Shown here: piece after piece, positions 1-8,768 of the stretch
Numbering within the stretch: position 1 is the first letter of the stretch
Layout: each line of letters opens with the position of its first letter
The notes under the pieces: generated by a model
What the model saw: the letters and a program-made list of their open reading frames with translations, nothing else
What the model was told of the DNA's origin: nothing
Database searches by the model: none
Program-made: the position numbers and the translations under genes
NCBI RefSeq assembly: GCF_002135415.1
Contig: NZ_NEGJ01000011.1
Coordinates: 1-64,000, forward strand
Length of the DNA: 64,000 bases
DNA from: Acinetobacter sp. ANC 3832
GTDB lineage: Bacteria; Pseudomonadota; Gammaproteobacteria; Pseudomonadales; Moraxellaceae
Direction: 5' to 3'

Positions 1-254
1 TGACCTGGGCAGTCTACGTGCGCATAGTGACGAGCTGGAGAATCATATTCTACGTGAGAAGTATTAATTGTAATACCACGTGCTTTTTCTTCTGGTGCAG
101 AGTCAATTGCAGCGTAATCTTTCGCTTCACCGCCAAAAGTTTTAGCACATACAGTTGCAATCGCAGCCGTTAAAGTTGTTTTACCATGGTCGACGTGACC
201 AATTGTGCCCACGTTTACGTGTGGTTTATTACGTTCAAACTTAGCCTTAGCCAT
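1..254 (-). CDS. tuf: Elongation factor Tu, N-terminal part (cut by window edge)
   Basis: Delivers aminoacyl-tRNA to the ribosome as a GTPase in the cytoplasm. About 84 residues are visible, beginning [20 protein letters not shown] and running through the P-loop GHVDHGKTT (about residues 19-27), the switch region with [11 protein letters not shown], and up to the DCPGH motif at the window edge. The start ATG at 252-254 is followed directly by the invariant EF-Tu N-terminus. The gene lies downstream of four tRNA genes on the same strand, the arrangement of the tufB operon in E. coli, so this is the tufB-type copy. The remainder lies outside the window. Confidence 0.97.
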   Translation of the reverse strand, partial: MAKAKFERNKPHVNVGTIGHVDHGKTTLTAAIATVCAKTFGGEAKDYAAIDSAPEEKARGITINTSHVEYDSPARHYAHVDCPG

Positions 255-402
255 GATGATCTTCCTCGTTTACGTCGAACACGGGTCAAAACAACTCAGT
301 ATCGACATTCGCCTAAAAAACTAGACACCTAAATACTCGAAAAGCAGACTAAATAGCCTGCTTTCTGGAAACTGTGTAGATTAATCTACTAAACTGTATA
401 TC

Positions 403-477
<75 letters not shown>

Positions 478-491
478 AAATAAATATTCGA

Positions 492-567
492 TGGAGCGGG
501 AGACGAGGGTCGAACTCGCGACATGCAGCTTGGAAGGCTGCCGCTCTACCAACTGAGCTACTCCCGC
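492..567 (-). tRNA. tRNA-Gly (anticodon TCC)
   Basis: Acceptor GCGGGAG pairs with CTCCCGC, anticodon stem GCAGC/GCTGC with loop CTTCCAA, T-arm GTTCGACCC, CCA encoded. Second-last in the tRNA-tuf operon, matching glyT of the E. coli tufB operon. Confidence 0.97.
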
Positions 568-603
568 TTAATGTTGGTACTACTCACTTTCGAAGTATTT
601 AAT

Positions 604-687
604 TGGTGGTGGGAGAAGGATTCGAACCTTCGAAACTTACGTGGCAGAGTTACAGTCTGCTCCCTTTGACCGCTCGGGAATCCCACC
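604..687 (-). tRNA. tRNA-Tyr (anticodon GTA)
   Basis: Class II tRNA with a long variable arm, 84 nt including encoded CCA. Acceptor GGTGGGA pairs with TCCCACC and the anticodon loop is CTGTAAC. It occupies the position of tyrU in the E. coli tufB operon. An apparent ORF on the opposite strand across this region is an artefact of the tRNA genes. Confidence 0.97.
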
Positions 688-740
688 TTTTTCACACTTA
701 CTTTTCAGTGTTGTTCTTTACTCAACGTTTCAATTTAAGA

Positions 741-816
<76 letters not shown>

Positions 817-856
817 GTTTCTTTTGTTTAATACGTTTCGTATCGGAACGGTGTGC

Positions 857-884
857 AGTTTAGCAAAACTCTGAAACCTTGCAA
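857..884 (-). promoter_or_regulatory. Sigma-70 promoter of the tRNA-tuf operon
   Basis: On the minus strand a -35 TTGCAA (879-884) and a -10 TAAACT (857-862) are separated by 16 bp. An A/T-rich stretch lies just upstream of the -35, like an UP element. The first tRNA (5' end at 816) is about 35 nt past the expected start site. Predicted by eye only. Confidence 0.7.
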
Positions 885-913
885 GTGTTTTTTTCAAAAA
901 AACCGTTAAAAAC

Positions 914-2407
914 TTATAAAATCAATCCGTTTGATGATAATTCAACCGCTTTGATCACTGCGCGAGCTTTTATTTGGGTTTCATTCCACTCAGATTCAGG
1001 ATTTGAGTCTGCAACAAGCCCTGCTCCAGCCTGAACATAGACCTTATTTTCACGAATCACACAGGTTCTAATCGCAATTGACATGTCCATTTCGCCATGC
1101 CAGCCTAAATACCCCACAGCACCGCCAAAAATTCCACGTTTTACGGGCTCAACTTCATCAATAATTTCCATTGCACGAATTTTTGGTGCACCAGAAAGTG
1201 TTCCTGCTGGAAAAGTTGCTTTAAAAACATCCAAAGCATCAACATCATCTAAAACTTCGCCTTGTACATTAGAAACAATGTGCATGACATGAGAGTAACG
1301 TTCGATCACCATTCGATCAGTTACTTGCACTTTACCAATTTTAGAGACTCGACCCACGTCATTACGCCCCAAATCGATCAGCATTAAATGTTCAGCAATT
1401 TCTTTTTCATCAGACAATAAATCTTTTTCGAGTGCTAAATCTTCTTCTTTGGTTTTTCCACGTGGACGCGTTCCCGCAAGTGGACGCACAGTCGCAATAC
1501 CATTTTCTAACCGAGACAGAATTTCAGGAGATGAACCCACCACATGAAATGGCTTTTGATCAGTTAAGGTTTCCCCTTGCACCAAGAATAAATACGGCGA
1601 TGGATTTAAATGGCGTAATGCGCGATAGACCTGTAAAGGCTCACCATCAAAATCAGACACCATGCGATGCCCAGGGACAACCTGCATCACATCACCCGCT
1701 CGAATGTATTCCTTAACGATCTCAATCGACTCTAGATACTTCTCTTTACCTGTGAGTGATTCAAAATGTGGTGCTGTATGTTTCTTTGCTTGCAAGCTAA
1801 TTGGAGTTGCCAAGAGCTGCTCTAGTACATCTAGTTGCGCTTGTGCTTTGCTATAAGCATCCGCATCATTGGTATCTGCATGCACAATTAGAAATAAGGT
1901 ATCTTTTAAATTATCAAAAACGATAACGGTTTTAGACAGCATCATCCAAATATCAGGCAAGCCGACAGGATCTGCTTCAGGCATATTGGTTAAGCGTGGC
2001 TCAATATAACGCACTGAGTCATAACCAAAGTATCCAACCAAACCACCTGTAAAGCTCGGCAAGGCGGGAATCTCTTTCGTTGTAGGCACTTTAAATTGTG
2101 CTAGAAATTCACGAATATACTCAAAAGGATCTGCACACTTTTGAGAATCAATCCCCCCATTTGCTTGCTGAATTGTTAATAAACCTTCATTGCAAGAAAA
2201 TACGGTCGATTCACCCAGACCAATAATGGAATAACGTGCCCAGTTTTCACCACCTTCTACAGACTCAAATAAATAAGCTTGTTTATGTTCTTTTAAACGT
2301 GCAAATACAGAAAGTGGTGTATCTGTATCTGCCAAACGCTGACGATAAACAGGAATCAGGTTATAATCTGCTGTTTTTAATTGTTCAAATTGAGTTTGAT
2401 TTGTCAT
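914..2407 (-). CDS. trpE: Anthranilate synthase component I
   Basis: Converts chorismate to anthranilate with ammonia supplied by the TrpG glutaminase subunit, the first committed step of tryptophan synthesis. At 497 residues it has normal length. The N-terminal regulatory domain carries the Trp-binding motif as LFESVEGGENWARYS (about residues 46-60). The C-terminal chorismate-binding domain shows GSSPEIL, RPLAGTRPRG, LIDLGRNDVGRV and TFPAGTLSGAPK. trpG, trpD and trpC are not adjacent, so trpE stands alone. The stretch before it holds a short candidate leader peptide and an inverted repeat. The start ATG at 2405-2407 is preceded by a GAGAG-type ribosome site. Confidence 0.96.
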   Translation of the reverse strand: MTNQTQFEQLKTADYNLIPVYRQRLADTDTPLSVFARLKEHKQAYLFESVEGGENWARYSIIGLGESTVFSCNEGLLTIQQANGGIDSQKCADPFEYIREFLAQFKVPTTKEIPALPSFTGGLVGYFGYDSVRYIEPRLTNMPEADPVGLPDIWMMLSKTVIVFDNLKDTLFLIVHADTNDADAYSKAQAQLDVLEQLLATPISLQAKKHTAPHFESLTGKEKYLESIEIVKEYIRAGDVMQVVPGHRMVSDFDGEPLQVYRALRHLNPSPYLFLVQGETLTDQKPFHVVGSSPEILSRLENGIATVRPLAGTRPRGKTKEEDLALEKDLLSDEKEIAEHLMLIDLGRNDVGRVSKIGKVQVTDRMVIERYSHVMHIVSNVQGEVLDDVDALDVFKATFPAGTLSGAPKIRAMEIIDEVEPVKRGIFGGAVGYLGWHGEMDMSIAIRTCVIRENKVYVQAGAGLVADSNPESEWNETQIKARAVIKAVELSSNGLIL

Positions 2408-2431
2408 GAGGAATTCTCTCTGTTTTCGATT

Positions 2432-2467
2432 TCACTAAGTAATTAAGATTTAAAATTGACTTAGTGA
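2432..2467 (-). promoter_or_regulatory. 9-bp inverted repeat in the trpE leader
   Basis: TCACTAAGT (2432-2440) is perfectly repeated in inverse orientation as ACTTAGTGA (2459-2467), with an 18-nt A/T-rich spacer. The upstream arm overlaps the last codons and stop of a candidate leader peptide. No U-tract follows, so it is not a plain terminator. It could be an RNA hairpin or a protein operator. Confidence 0.45.
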
Positions 2468-2496
2468 CGCCATCGCAAAACGTTTTTACGGTTCAT
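2461..2496 (-). CDS. Candidate trpE leader peptide (11 codons)
   Basis: Reading frame MNRKNVLRWRH followed by TAA, 53 nt upstream of trpE. A purine-rich AAGGA sequence sits about six bases before its ATG. It has one Trp codon three residues from the end, and its stop falls in the first arm of the inverted repeat. This layout resembles a transcription or translation attenuator, but most trp leaders have two or more Trp codons and no terminator hairpin is visible, so the assignment is tentative. Confidence 0.4.
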   Translation of the reverse strand: MNRKNVLRWRH

Positions 2497-2527
2497 TCCT
2501 CTTCCTTCTCACCAAATTTATAAATTT

Positions 2528-3196
2528 TTAAGCCAATAATTCTATTAAATCATCCACAATCTGCTGTGGCTGACAAAGCTGTATATCTTCACCATGATTA
2601 TAGCCATAGCTTACAACAACGCAATCAATCCCTGCACGACGTGCAGCCTCCACATCATTACTCGAGTCACCAATCATCAGTGTCTGCTCGACTGTCGTCT
2701 CAAAAGCCTCGACACAGTATAACAATGGTTTAGGATCAGGTTTACGTACTTCAAAACGATCGCCACCTACAACATCATCAAAATAATGACTCATCTGCAA
2801 CACATCTAGAATCTTTCTTGCAGGTTGCTCAGGCTTATTGGTCACACAAATCATTTTTTTATGATTCTTCAAACCCCAATCTAAAAACTCAATAATACCG
2901 TGGAAAGGCTGAGTATCGACACAGGGCTCGGCATTGTAAATTTCTAAGAAAGTATCTAAAAGTTGTTGATGCAATGAAGGATCAACATCACCTTTTAAAT
3001 ACTGCAATGTACTTTGACAGAACAATGATGTTCCTTTACCAATCCAAACACGTACTTGTTGTTCAGTGACTAAAGGTAAATTTAATCGCGCTAAACTTAA
3101 GTTCATGGCACGATATAAGTCAAAAGCTGAATCGACTAAAGTTCCATCCAAATCAAATAAAATCAGGTTTCGTTGATCTAACTTGGCAATACTCAT
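2528..3196 (-). CDS. gph: Phosphoglycolate phosphatase, HAD family
   Basis: Hydrolyses 2-phosphoglycolate, which arises from DNA 3'-end repair and oxygenase side reactions. The 222-residue protein has the four HAD motifs in order: FDLDGTLVDS (nucleophile Asp15 and Asp17), VTNKP with the Ser/Thr of motif II near residue 119, the Lys of RKPDPKP near 152, and IGDSSNDVEAARRAG near 176 for magnesium. A helical cap domain lies between motifs I and II. It is close to trpE, as gph often is in Gammaproteobacteria, with a 120-bp gap that suggests trpE has its own promoter. Substrate is inferred from family and context; other HAD phosphatases look similar. Confidence 0.88.
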   Translation of the reverse strand: MSIAKLDQRNLILFDLDGTLVDSAFDLYRAMNLSLARLNLPLVTEQQVRVWIGKGTSLFCQSTLQYLKGDVDPSLHQQLLDTFLEIYNAEPCVDTQPFHGIIEFLDWGLKNHKKMICVTNKPEQPARKILDVLQMSHYFDDVVGGDRFEVRKPDPKPLLYCVEAFETTVEQTLMIGDSSNDVEAARRAGIDCVVVSYGYNHGEDIQLCQPQQIVDDLIELLA

Positions 3197-3252
3197 TATT
3201 TCTACCTAATATTTAACGAACTTTCTTGTTCTCAAAACACATTCATAAAACA

Positions 3253-3274
3253 AAGGCATGCGATTGCATGCCTT
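3253..3274 (-). terminator. Intrinsic terminator after the gsp-FHA genes
   Basis: Perfect 9-bp stem AAGGCATGC / GCATGCCTT with a GATT loop, followed on the minus strand by TTTGTTTT. It sits 22 bp past the stop of the FHA gene. Confidence 0.75.
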
Positions 3275-3295
3275 AATCATTCAACAACCATAGGC

Positions 3296-4072
3296 TTATT
3301 TAAAGAATAGCCATGCAATCACTGCCAAAATAATCAGAATAACAATGGTGATTAAACCTAATGATGCATTCTTTTTTTCTTCAACCTGTTGTTGAACCAC
3401 AGATGGTGTCTCAGGAATTTTGACTGGAGTCGGCGTTGGCGCTACATGAATGTTCACACCTTCAGGTATTGGTGCGGGTTTTGGCACAACAATACGCTCA
3501 GGCATTCCTTCTGGGCTCACTGAAGCTTCCGCTCGTTCAGCCAAACTCGGCATACCTTGATGACTCATTTCCTGAGCAGGCGTATCCCGCACAACCTCAT
3601 CAACAACTTTAGAATCTTCAGTTTTCTCTAAAATTGGCGTTGGAGCAATGAATTCAGAAGTTGCGACAGCTTCAGAAGGCTGAATAATAGCTTGTGGCAC
3701 TTCTATTACCACTTCTTCAATTTTTGTAGCAACAGGTTCTACTTCAACCACATCTTGATGTGCTTCTGCCAAAGAAGCCTGTGTTGGTGCTAATACAGTA
3801 AATTTTAAACTGGCAAATTGAACGATATCTTCGTCTTTCAATAGTTTTTCTTGATCGATGCGAATGTCATTCACATACGTACCATTGGAAGACTTCAAAT
3901 CTTGCACCCACAGTGCATTTTCTTTCAGTAAAAAGGCAGCATGACGACGAGAAATTTCAGCCGACTGTAAAACAATATCTGCATCTTGATGACGACCGAC
4001 CAACATATCACGATCAATTGTGATTTCCTGTCCCGAAATCTCATCTGTAATTGCTTGTAATTTCCAAGTCAT
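3296..4072 (-). CDS. FHA-domain protein with C-terminal membrane anchor
   Basis: A predicted tail-anchored phosphothreonine-binding protein of 258 residues. The N-terminal FHA domain (about residues 20-75) has the conserved GRH, SRRHA and SSNGTYVN motifs needed for phosphopeptide binding. Residues about 100-235 are low-complexity, rich in Pro, Glu and Val, and end in one hydrophobic segment (about 238-257), so the FHA domain should face the cytoplasm. It lies 70 bp downstream of gspD on the same strand and upstream of a terminator, suggesting cotranscription with gspN-gspC-gspD. No Ser/Thr kinase or phosphatase is nearby. Ligand and role are unknown. Confidence 0.85.
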   Translation of the reverse strand: MTWKLQAITDEISGQEITIDRDMLVGRHQDADIVLQSAEISRRHAAFLLKENALWVQDLKSSNGTYVNDIRIDQEKLLKDEDIVQFASLKFTVLAPTQASLAEAHQDVVEVEPVATKIEEVVIEVPQAIIQPSEAVATSEFIAPTPILEKTEDSKVVDEVVRDTPAQEMSHQGMPSLAERAEASVSPEGMPERIVVPKPAPIPEGVNIHVAPTPTPVKIPETPSVVQQQVEEKKNASLGLITIVILIILAVIAWLFFK

Positions 4073-4142
4073 GAAATTCTCTTCTCTCTGTAATTTTCAT
4101 TTTATCTTAGCATGACATTACAATGGTTCTATGCGCACACTG

Positions 4143-6473
4143 TTAAGAATTTGGTTTGATCACCAAGGTTGGCACCTTACCTATCGATTTTTTTAATTGA
4201 ATATTATCCGTCGGAACAGATTGCTGTTGAATCACAGGTGCTTGCTCAATCACAATAGGCGTCGTCACAGCAGAACTCACTTTCGGTGTTATAGTACCGC
4301 CCGATGGAACTTGCTGATATTTTAAAGCAGGCACTACTGGCTGTGGTAAAACAGGTTGAGAACCTTGTGGCGCAGTAATCGGTAAACGCTGTTGATAAAT
4401 ATCTTCTACGTTGGCAGGAAGTTTCGAGAAATTACCATCTTTGTCCATAGCCAATTGCAAGCTATACAATTGATCATAGCGTTGTTGTGAAATTCGACGC
4501 ACATCATCATTATCACCTACAATCGTTGGATGAATAAAGACTAGAAGATTACGCTTTTCAGATGATTTATTGTCCGCTCTAAACAAACGCCCAATGCCTG
4601 GTAAAGAACCTAAACCAGGTAAAGATTGACGGCTATACATACTGTTATCAGAAATCAACCCTCCCAATACTACTGTTTGCCCATGTTCAGCTAAAACAGC
4701 CGTTTTAATCGCGCGCTTACTTGTGACAAGATCAGTCGCTTGACCTTTATTTTCTTGAACAGCCGAAACCTCTTGCTCAACTTCTAAGCGTACCGTTCCA
4801 CCCTCACCTACATGCGGAATAACTTTGAGTGTCACCCCAACATCTTTACGTTCAACCGAAGTATAAGGATTGGCTGTACCACCTCCTGTTGTAACAGAAC
4901 CTGTTACAAACGGTACATTTTGCCCGACAACAATATAAGCTTCTTCATTATCCATGGTCACAATAGATGGCGTAGACAATAAATTTGATTTGGTATTGGC
5001 TTTTAAAGCCTGAATTAAAGCACCATAAAGTTTACGAGAGCCATCAGCACTTTCTTTATAATCACCAATCCCAATAACAGAACCAACACCATTTTTATTT
5101 GCTGTGAGTGCTGCTCCTAGACCTGCCGCACCACCAGACAGATAGCCTGCGGCAAGATTTGCAATACCTGCACCTACATTGGAGAAGTTCACCAAACCAA
5201 CACCACTGGTTAAATCACCCAGCGCCCATTGCACACCCAATTGATCTGCATCATCACCCGCAATTTCAATAATCGCTGCTTCAATTAAGACTTGTTGACG
5301 ACGGACATCTAACTGTTGAATCGCGGCATCAATTTCACGCATCAATTGTGGATCAGCTTTCACTACCAAAGCATTTTGCGAACTATCTGCAATAATACTG
5401 ACCCCATTACCATTAAAACTGGTGACATTATTTTGATTATTTTTATTTGATCCACCACCCAAACTAATCGATGGTGTTGAAATACTTGAACTGCCTGAAT
5501 TTGAACCTGAACTCGATGAATTCGAACCATTACTAATCGAAGCACTCATATTGTTATTCGAACTATTGTTTGATGAATTATTTGAGCTTAAATTCACCGC
5601 TTGCCCAGTGACCAACCCTTGCAATATTTCAGCTAAGTTTTTTGCACTGGCATATTTTAATTTAAATACTTTTAAACCACCCAAACGATCAGCTGATGGT
5701 ACATCCAGCATTTCAATCATATGACGAATACGTTTGCGTGTACCTGCATCCCCCTTGATCAAAATTCGATTGGTTCGTGCATCTGCAATAATACGCACAC
5801 GCGCACCTGCAAAATCTTTAGAAGAACCCGTTGCAGACATTGAATCCAATAGCGTAATAATTTCTTCAGCCTGACTGGACTGTAAAGTGACTGCTTCAAT
5901 ATCATTTTGCCCTGTTCCATCTAAATTACGAATGATGGTTTCAAGCTGATAAATATTACTGGCACGATCTGAAACAATTAAAGCATTAGTACCTTGTACT
6001 GCAGCCATATGCCCAAATTGAGGCATCAGTGGACGTAAAGCAGGAATTAAATCATTTGGATTGGTATTTTCAAGCCAAATGACACGTGTGACGACTTGGT
6101 CACCACGTGCACTATTACGCGCATCATAAGGTACACCAGAGTTTTTAACATTACTGTCTGGTACTAAACGAATGGTATTTCCTGAAGGAACAGCAACCAC
6201 ACCATTCACATTCAACACACCCAAAAATAAGTCATATACTTCATTTTTATTTAAAGGCTTATTTGAAATAACCGTTACATTGCCTCGCACTCGTGGATCA
6301 ACAGCAAAGTTTTTCCCCGTAATATCTGCAACTTCATTAATAAACGCAGTCAAATCTGCATCCCGCAGATTAATTTTCCACGTCTGCGCATAGGTTGCGC
6401 TACTAATTGACGCAAGAATGGGTGCTGCTGCAACTAGAGCCCAAAGCGGACGATTATGATTTAAAAAAGCCAT
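4143..6473 (-). CDS. gspD: Type II secretion system secretin GspD
   Basis: Forms the outer-membrane channel through which folded proteins leave the periplasm. The 776-residue protein starts with a signal peptide ending near ATYA. It continues with an N0 domain (about 33-105), N1-N3 domains, and the secretin C domain with VTLKVIPHVGEGG, PGLGSLPGIGRLF and VFIHPTIVG. Within N3 there is a Ser/Asn/Gly-rich insert at about residues 295-355. A Pro/Gln-rich tail follows the secretin domain (about 680-776). It lies downstream of gspC and gspN in the same direction. The other gsp genes are elsewhere, as is usual in Acinetobacter. Confidence 0.96.
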   Translation of the reverse strand: MAFLNHNRPLWALVAAAPILASISSATYAQTWKINLRDADLTAFINEVADITGKNFAVDPRVRGNVTVISNKPLNKNEVYDLFLGVLNVNGVVAVPSGNTIRLVPDSNVKNSGVPYDARNSARGDQVVTRVIWLENTNPNDLIPALRPLMPQFGHMAAVQGTNALIVSDRASNIYQLETIIRNLDGTGQNDIEAVTLQSSQAEEIITLLDSMSATGSSKDFAGARVRIIADARTNRILIKGDAGTRKRIRHMIEMLDVPSADRLGGLKVFKLKYASAKNLAEILQGLVTGQAVNLSSNNSSNNSSNNNMSASISNGSNSSSSGSNSGSSSISTPSISLGGGSNKNNQNNVTSFNGNGVSIIADSSQNALVVKADPQLMREIDAAIQQLDVRRQQVLIEAAIIEIAGDDADQLGVQWALGDLTSGVGLVNFSNVGAGIANLAAGYLSGGAAGLGAALTANKNGVGSVIGIGDYKESADGSRKLYGALIQALKANTKSNLLSTPSIVTMDNEEAYIVVGQNVPFVTGSVTTGGGTANPYTSVERKDVGVTLKVIPHVGEGGTVRLEVEQEVSAVQENKGQATDLVTSKRAIKTAVLAEHGQTVVLGGLISDNSMYSRQSLPGLGSLPGIGRLFRADNKSSEKRNLLVFIHPTIVGDNDDVRRISQQRYDQLYSLQLAMDKDGNFSKLPANVEDIYQQRLPITAPQGSQPVLPQPVVPALKYQQVPSGGTITPKVSSAVTTPIVIEQAPVIQQQSVPTDNIQLKKSIGKVPTLVIKPNS

Positions 6474-6514
6474 AACTTATTATCTTTCCTAATTTTATTT
6501 GTAACCCTAGTCAC

Positions 6515-7366
6515 TTACAAACTTTGCTGTATGGTCATCACTTGATCACCACGCTTAATTTCAATTTTTACTTTACCTTCTCGTTTTGCTTGTTCTAACA
6601 GTTGTACGTCACTTTGTCCTTGACCCACTGTTTGTCCATTCAAAGAAAGAATGCGATCACCTGATTTTAAACCTAATTTATTTCGTAATGCGGATGGTGT
6701 TTGATCGGTGACTTCATATCCTTGACCACCTGCACTGGGATTCACCCCCATGTTTTTCATATACTGTTCACGATCTTCATTCATTTTTTGAATTGCTTGA
6801 TTCAATGCATGCTGATCTGAATTTGATGATGACGGTGATGGGTTCGATGGTGGTGCACTATTTGGATGTGTTGTTTGCGCAGGCACAATGGGCTGATTTA
6901 AATTACCGATACCTGTAAATTTTAATTCTCGTGTCGTGCCATTATTTTGCTTGAGTACCACATGATCCCAATACACTTCTGCAAGTTGATAGGACGTTCC
7001 CTCAATGGTTTGTCCAACCAAAATACGGTCTGCAATCTCATTGGTTTTAATCACCGCAGATGAGTAACGACTTGGCTGACCCAATACCACCCCTTGCAAT
7101 TGCATTGGCAAATTATCATCTGCCTTTTGTGCACTTGAACCTGCTTCATAAAATAATGCAAATGTAGAAATATTTGGGACTTGCGGTTGTTGAGAACCTA
7201 GACTGACTTGTTCAGGTTGCATCACCTGAGGGGGTGCAACAACCCACCAAAACATAGAGGCAAGCTTCCAGCACAATGCCAAGATCAATACCAGTAAAAC
7301 CAAAGGTGCTATTCGATCCGCTTTTTTCCACGAAATATGATCAAACTGTTCTTTAAGATTCATCAT
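6515..7366 (-). CDS. gspC: Type II secretion system protein GspC
   Basis: Inner-membrane component that links the cytoplasmic platform to the GspD channel. The 283-residue protein has a short cytoplasmic N-terminus and one transmembrane helix (about 20-42). It continues with a periplasmic homology region (about 90-150) and a Pro/Ser/Asn linker. The C-terminal PDZ domain (about 205-283) includes LGLKSGDRILSLNGQ. Its ATG overlaps the last base of the gspN stop codon (TAATG), which indicates translational coupling, and gspD follows after 41 bp. Confidence 0.94.
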   Translation of the reverse strand: MMNLKEQFDHISWKKADRIAPLVLLVLILALCWKLASMFWWVVAPPQVMQPEQVSLGSQQPQVPNISTFALFYEAGSSAQKADDNLPMQLQGVVLGQPSRYSSAVIKTNEIADRILVGQTIEGTSYQLAEVYWDHVVLKQNNGTTRELKFTGIGNLNQPIVPAQTTHPNSAPPSNPSPSSSNSDQHALNQAIQKMNEDREQYMKNMGVNPSAGGQGYEVTDQTPSALRNKLGLKSGDRILSLNGQTVGQGQSDVQLLEQAKREGKVKIEIKRGDQVMTIQQSL

Positions 7367-8109
7367 TACATACCACCTTGTACCAGTGGTTGACGTGTAC
7401 TAATCACATAGGTATCTAAGCCTGCTTTGCCATCATATGAAGGTACATTCAGCAATAATCGTTGCGTCAACTGCACATCCAACATCATGCTTTGATCCAA
7501 CATGATATTTGCCATTTTTTGCGCACGTTGATCTTGAATTTCGATTTTTAATTTTCCGCTTTCATCTTTCACTTGAGCATTTAATGATGGCATATTCATA
7601 CGATCTTGGCGTTGCCCGAAGGTGTACAGTAATTCCCCACCTGCCCATTGCAACTTACCATCAGCATTGCTAAAACCATTTTCTTTATTTAATTGAAATT
7701 GCACATCCGAAAGCTGTATTGCATTTGCAGGCCATTGCCAATTAACAATACTCTTTAATGTTTCAGGTGCAACTTGCCCTGACATTTGTTTAATAATTAT
7801 TTTTTTACCTAAACTATAGGCAACAATGCCTTGAAGCTGCGTTTGCCCACTATGAATATCAACATTCGCACCTGCACGTAACAGTATCAAATCCAATGGT
7901 CGTGTCCGCCACGCTACTGAACCACGTAAATTACCTTTGTGCCAATCCGCTTGCCCTTGCCAAATATTGCCACTTACATTTTGTAAGAGCTGATTATTTT
8001 TATAAAATTTTGAAATCAACCATGTTGCTGGGATTTGTAGAACAACAAAAATTAAAAAAGCGATGACCGCAATAATCCACCATGTCATTTGTTTTGATTT
8101 TTTATTCAT
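7366..8109 (-). CDS. gspN: Type II secretion system protein GspN
   Basis: Accessory inner-membrane protein of the type II secretion apparatus, found only in some species; its exact role is unsettled. The 247-residue sequence has a short cytoplasmic N-terminus, one transmembrane helix (about 10-31) and a periplasmic beta-rich domain typical of the T2SSN family, with the N-terminal ATWLISKFY and NVSGNIWQGQA motifs. It is the first gene of the gspN-gspC-gspD group. A GspN upstream of C and D is the layout known from Acinetobacter and Pseudomonas relatives, which supports the name. Confidence 0.88.
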   Translation of the reverse strand: MNKKSKQMTWWIIAVIAFLIFVVLQIPATWLISKFYKNNQLLQNVSGNIWQGQADWHKGNLRGSVAWRTRPLDLILLRAGANVDIHSGQTQLQGIVAYSLGKKIIIKQMSGQVAPETLKSIVNWQWPANAIQLSDVQFQLNKENGFSNADGKLQWAGGELLYTFGQRQDRMNMPSLNAQVKDESGKLKIEIQDQRAQKMANIMLDQSMMLDVQLTQRLLLNVPSYDGKAGLDTYVISTRQPLVQGGM

Positions 8110-8296
8110 TCAGCCTGTACCAACTTATTCATTTATTCTTCCATGCGAGTTGATGCCCTCTTATCTGAGGTCTATTGGCATATCACAAATACCGCCATAC
8201 ACTGCCTTAATATTCTTAATCTAGAAATACGTTCAAAAATCGAAAGACCCCGCCTACATTATGCATATATTTTGCATATCGCCAATTCACTCGTAT

Positions 8297-8324
8297 AAAA
8301 AAACCAAGCTATATTGCTTGGTTT
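8297..8324 (-). terminator. Intrinsic terminator of hns
   Basis: Stem AAACCAAGC / GCTTGGTTT with a 6-nt loop, followed by a run of seven T on the minus strand, 39 bp past the hns stop codon. Confidence 0.85.
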
Positions 8325-8362
8325 CTTCAATTTTATCTTTTACTCATGACAAAACAGTGAAA

Positions 8363-8686
8363 TTAGATAAGAAAATCTTCTAATTTAGCACCTTTTTCAA
8401 TCTCAGCAACCAACCAACGAGGTTGTTTACCGCGACCTGTCCAAGTTTCTGCAGCATTATGTTTATTACGGTAGCGTGGTTCAACTGCTTTACGCGTTGT
8501 TTTTTTACGTTTATGCGCACCATATTCAATAATTTGCTCTAAACTCAAACCCACTGATTCTGCAATTTGCATAATGCTATTATAAGCATCTTCAATTTCT
8601 TGATCTTTTTTTGATTCAATTAAAGCTTCTGCTTGAGCAGTTAAACGTCTTAACTCTTCAACAGAAAGGTTACTAATATCTGGCAT
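8363..8686 (-). CDS. hns: H-NS family histone-like nucleoid-structuring protein
   Basis: Binds and silences AT-rich, often horizontally acquired DNA. The 107-residue protein has an N-terminal helical oligomerisation region (LSVEELRRLTAQAEALIESK, about 5-30), a linker rich in Arg/Lys, and a C-terminal DNA-binding domain. The domain contains NAAETWTGRGKQPRWL, where TGRGKQP is the AT-hook-like loop of the family. Two adjacent ATGs (8689 and 8686) follow a GGAG ribosome site at 5 and 8 nt; the second gives the usual MPDIS start. A longer in-frame start at 8710 has no ribosome site. Its upstream region is itself very AT-rich, consistent with autoregulation. Confidence 0.94.
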   Translation of the reverse strand: MPDISNLSVEELRRLTAQAEALIESKKDQEIEDAYNSIMQIAESVGLSLEQIIEYGAHKRKKTTRKAVEPRYRNKHNAAETWTGRGKQPRWLVAEIEKGAKLEDFLI

Positions 8687-8739
8687 CATATAAACTCCAC
8701 AAAAATTCATTAATAATTATTTGAAATAATTTCATCGCA

Positions 8740-8768
8740 ATAATATTTTTATTAATCCGAATAATCAA
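8740..8768 (-). promoter_or_regulatory. Sigma-70 promoter of hns
   Basis: On the minus strand a -35 TTGATT (8763-8768) and a -10 TATTAT (8740-8745) are separated by 17 bp, giving a 5' leader of about 45 nt before the hns start. Predicted by eye; the area is so AT-rich that other matches are possible. Confidence 0.55.
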
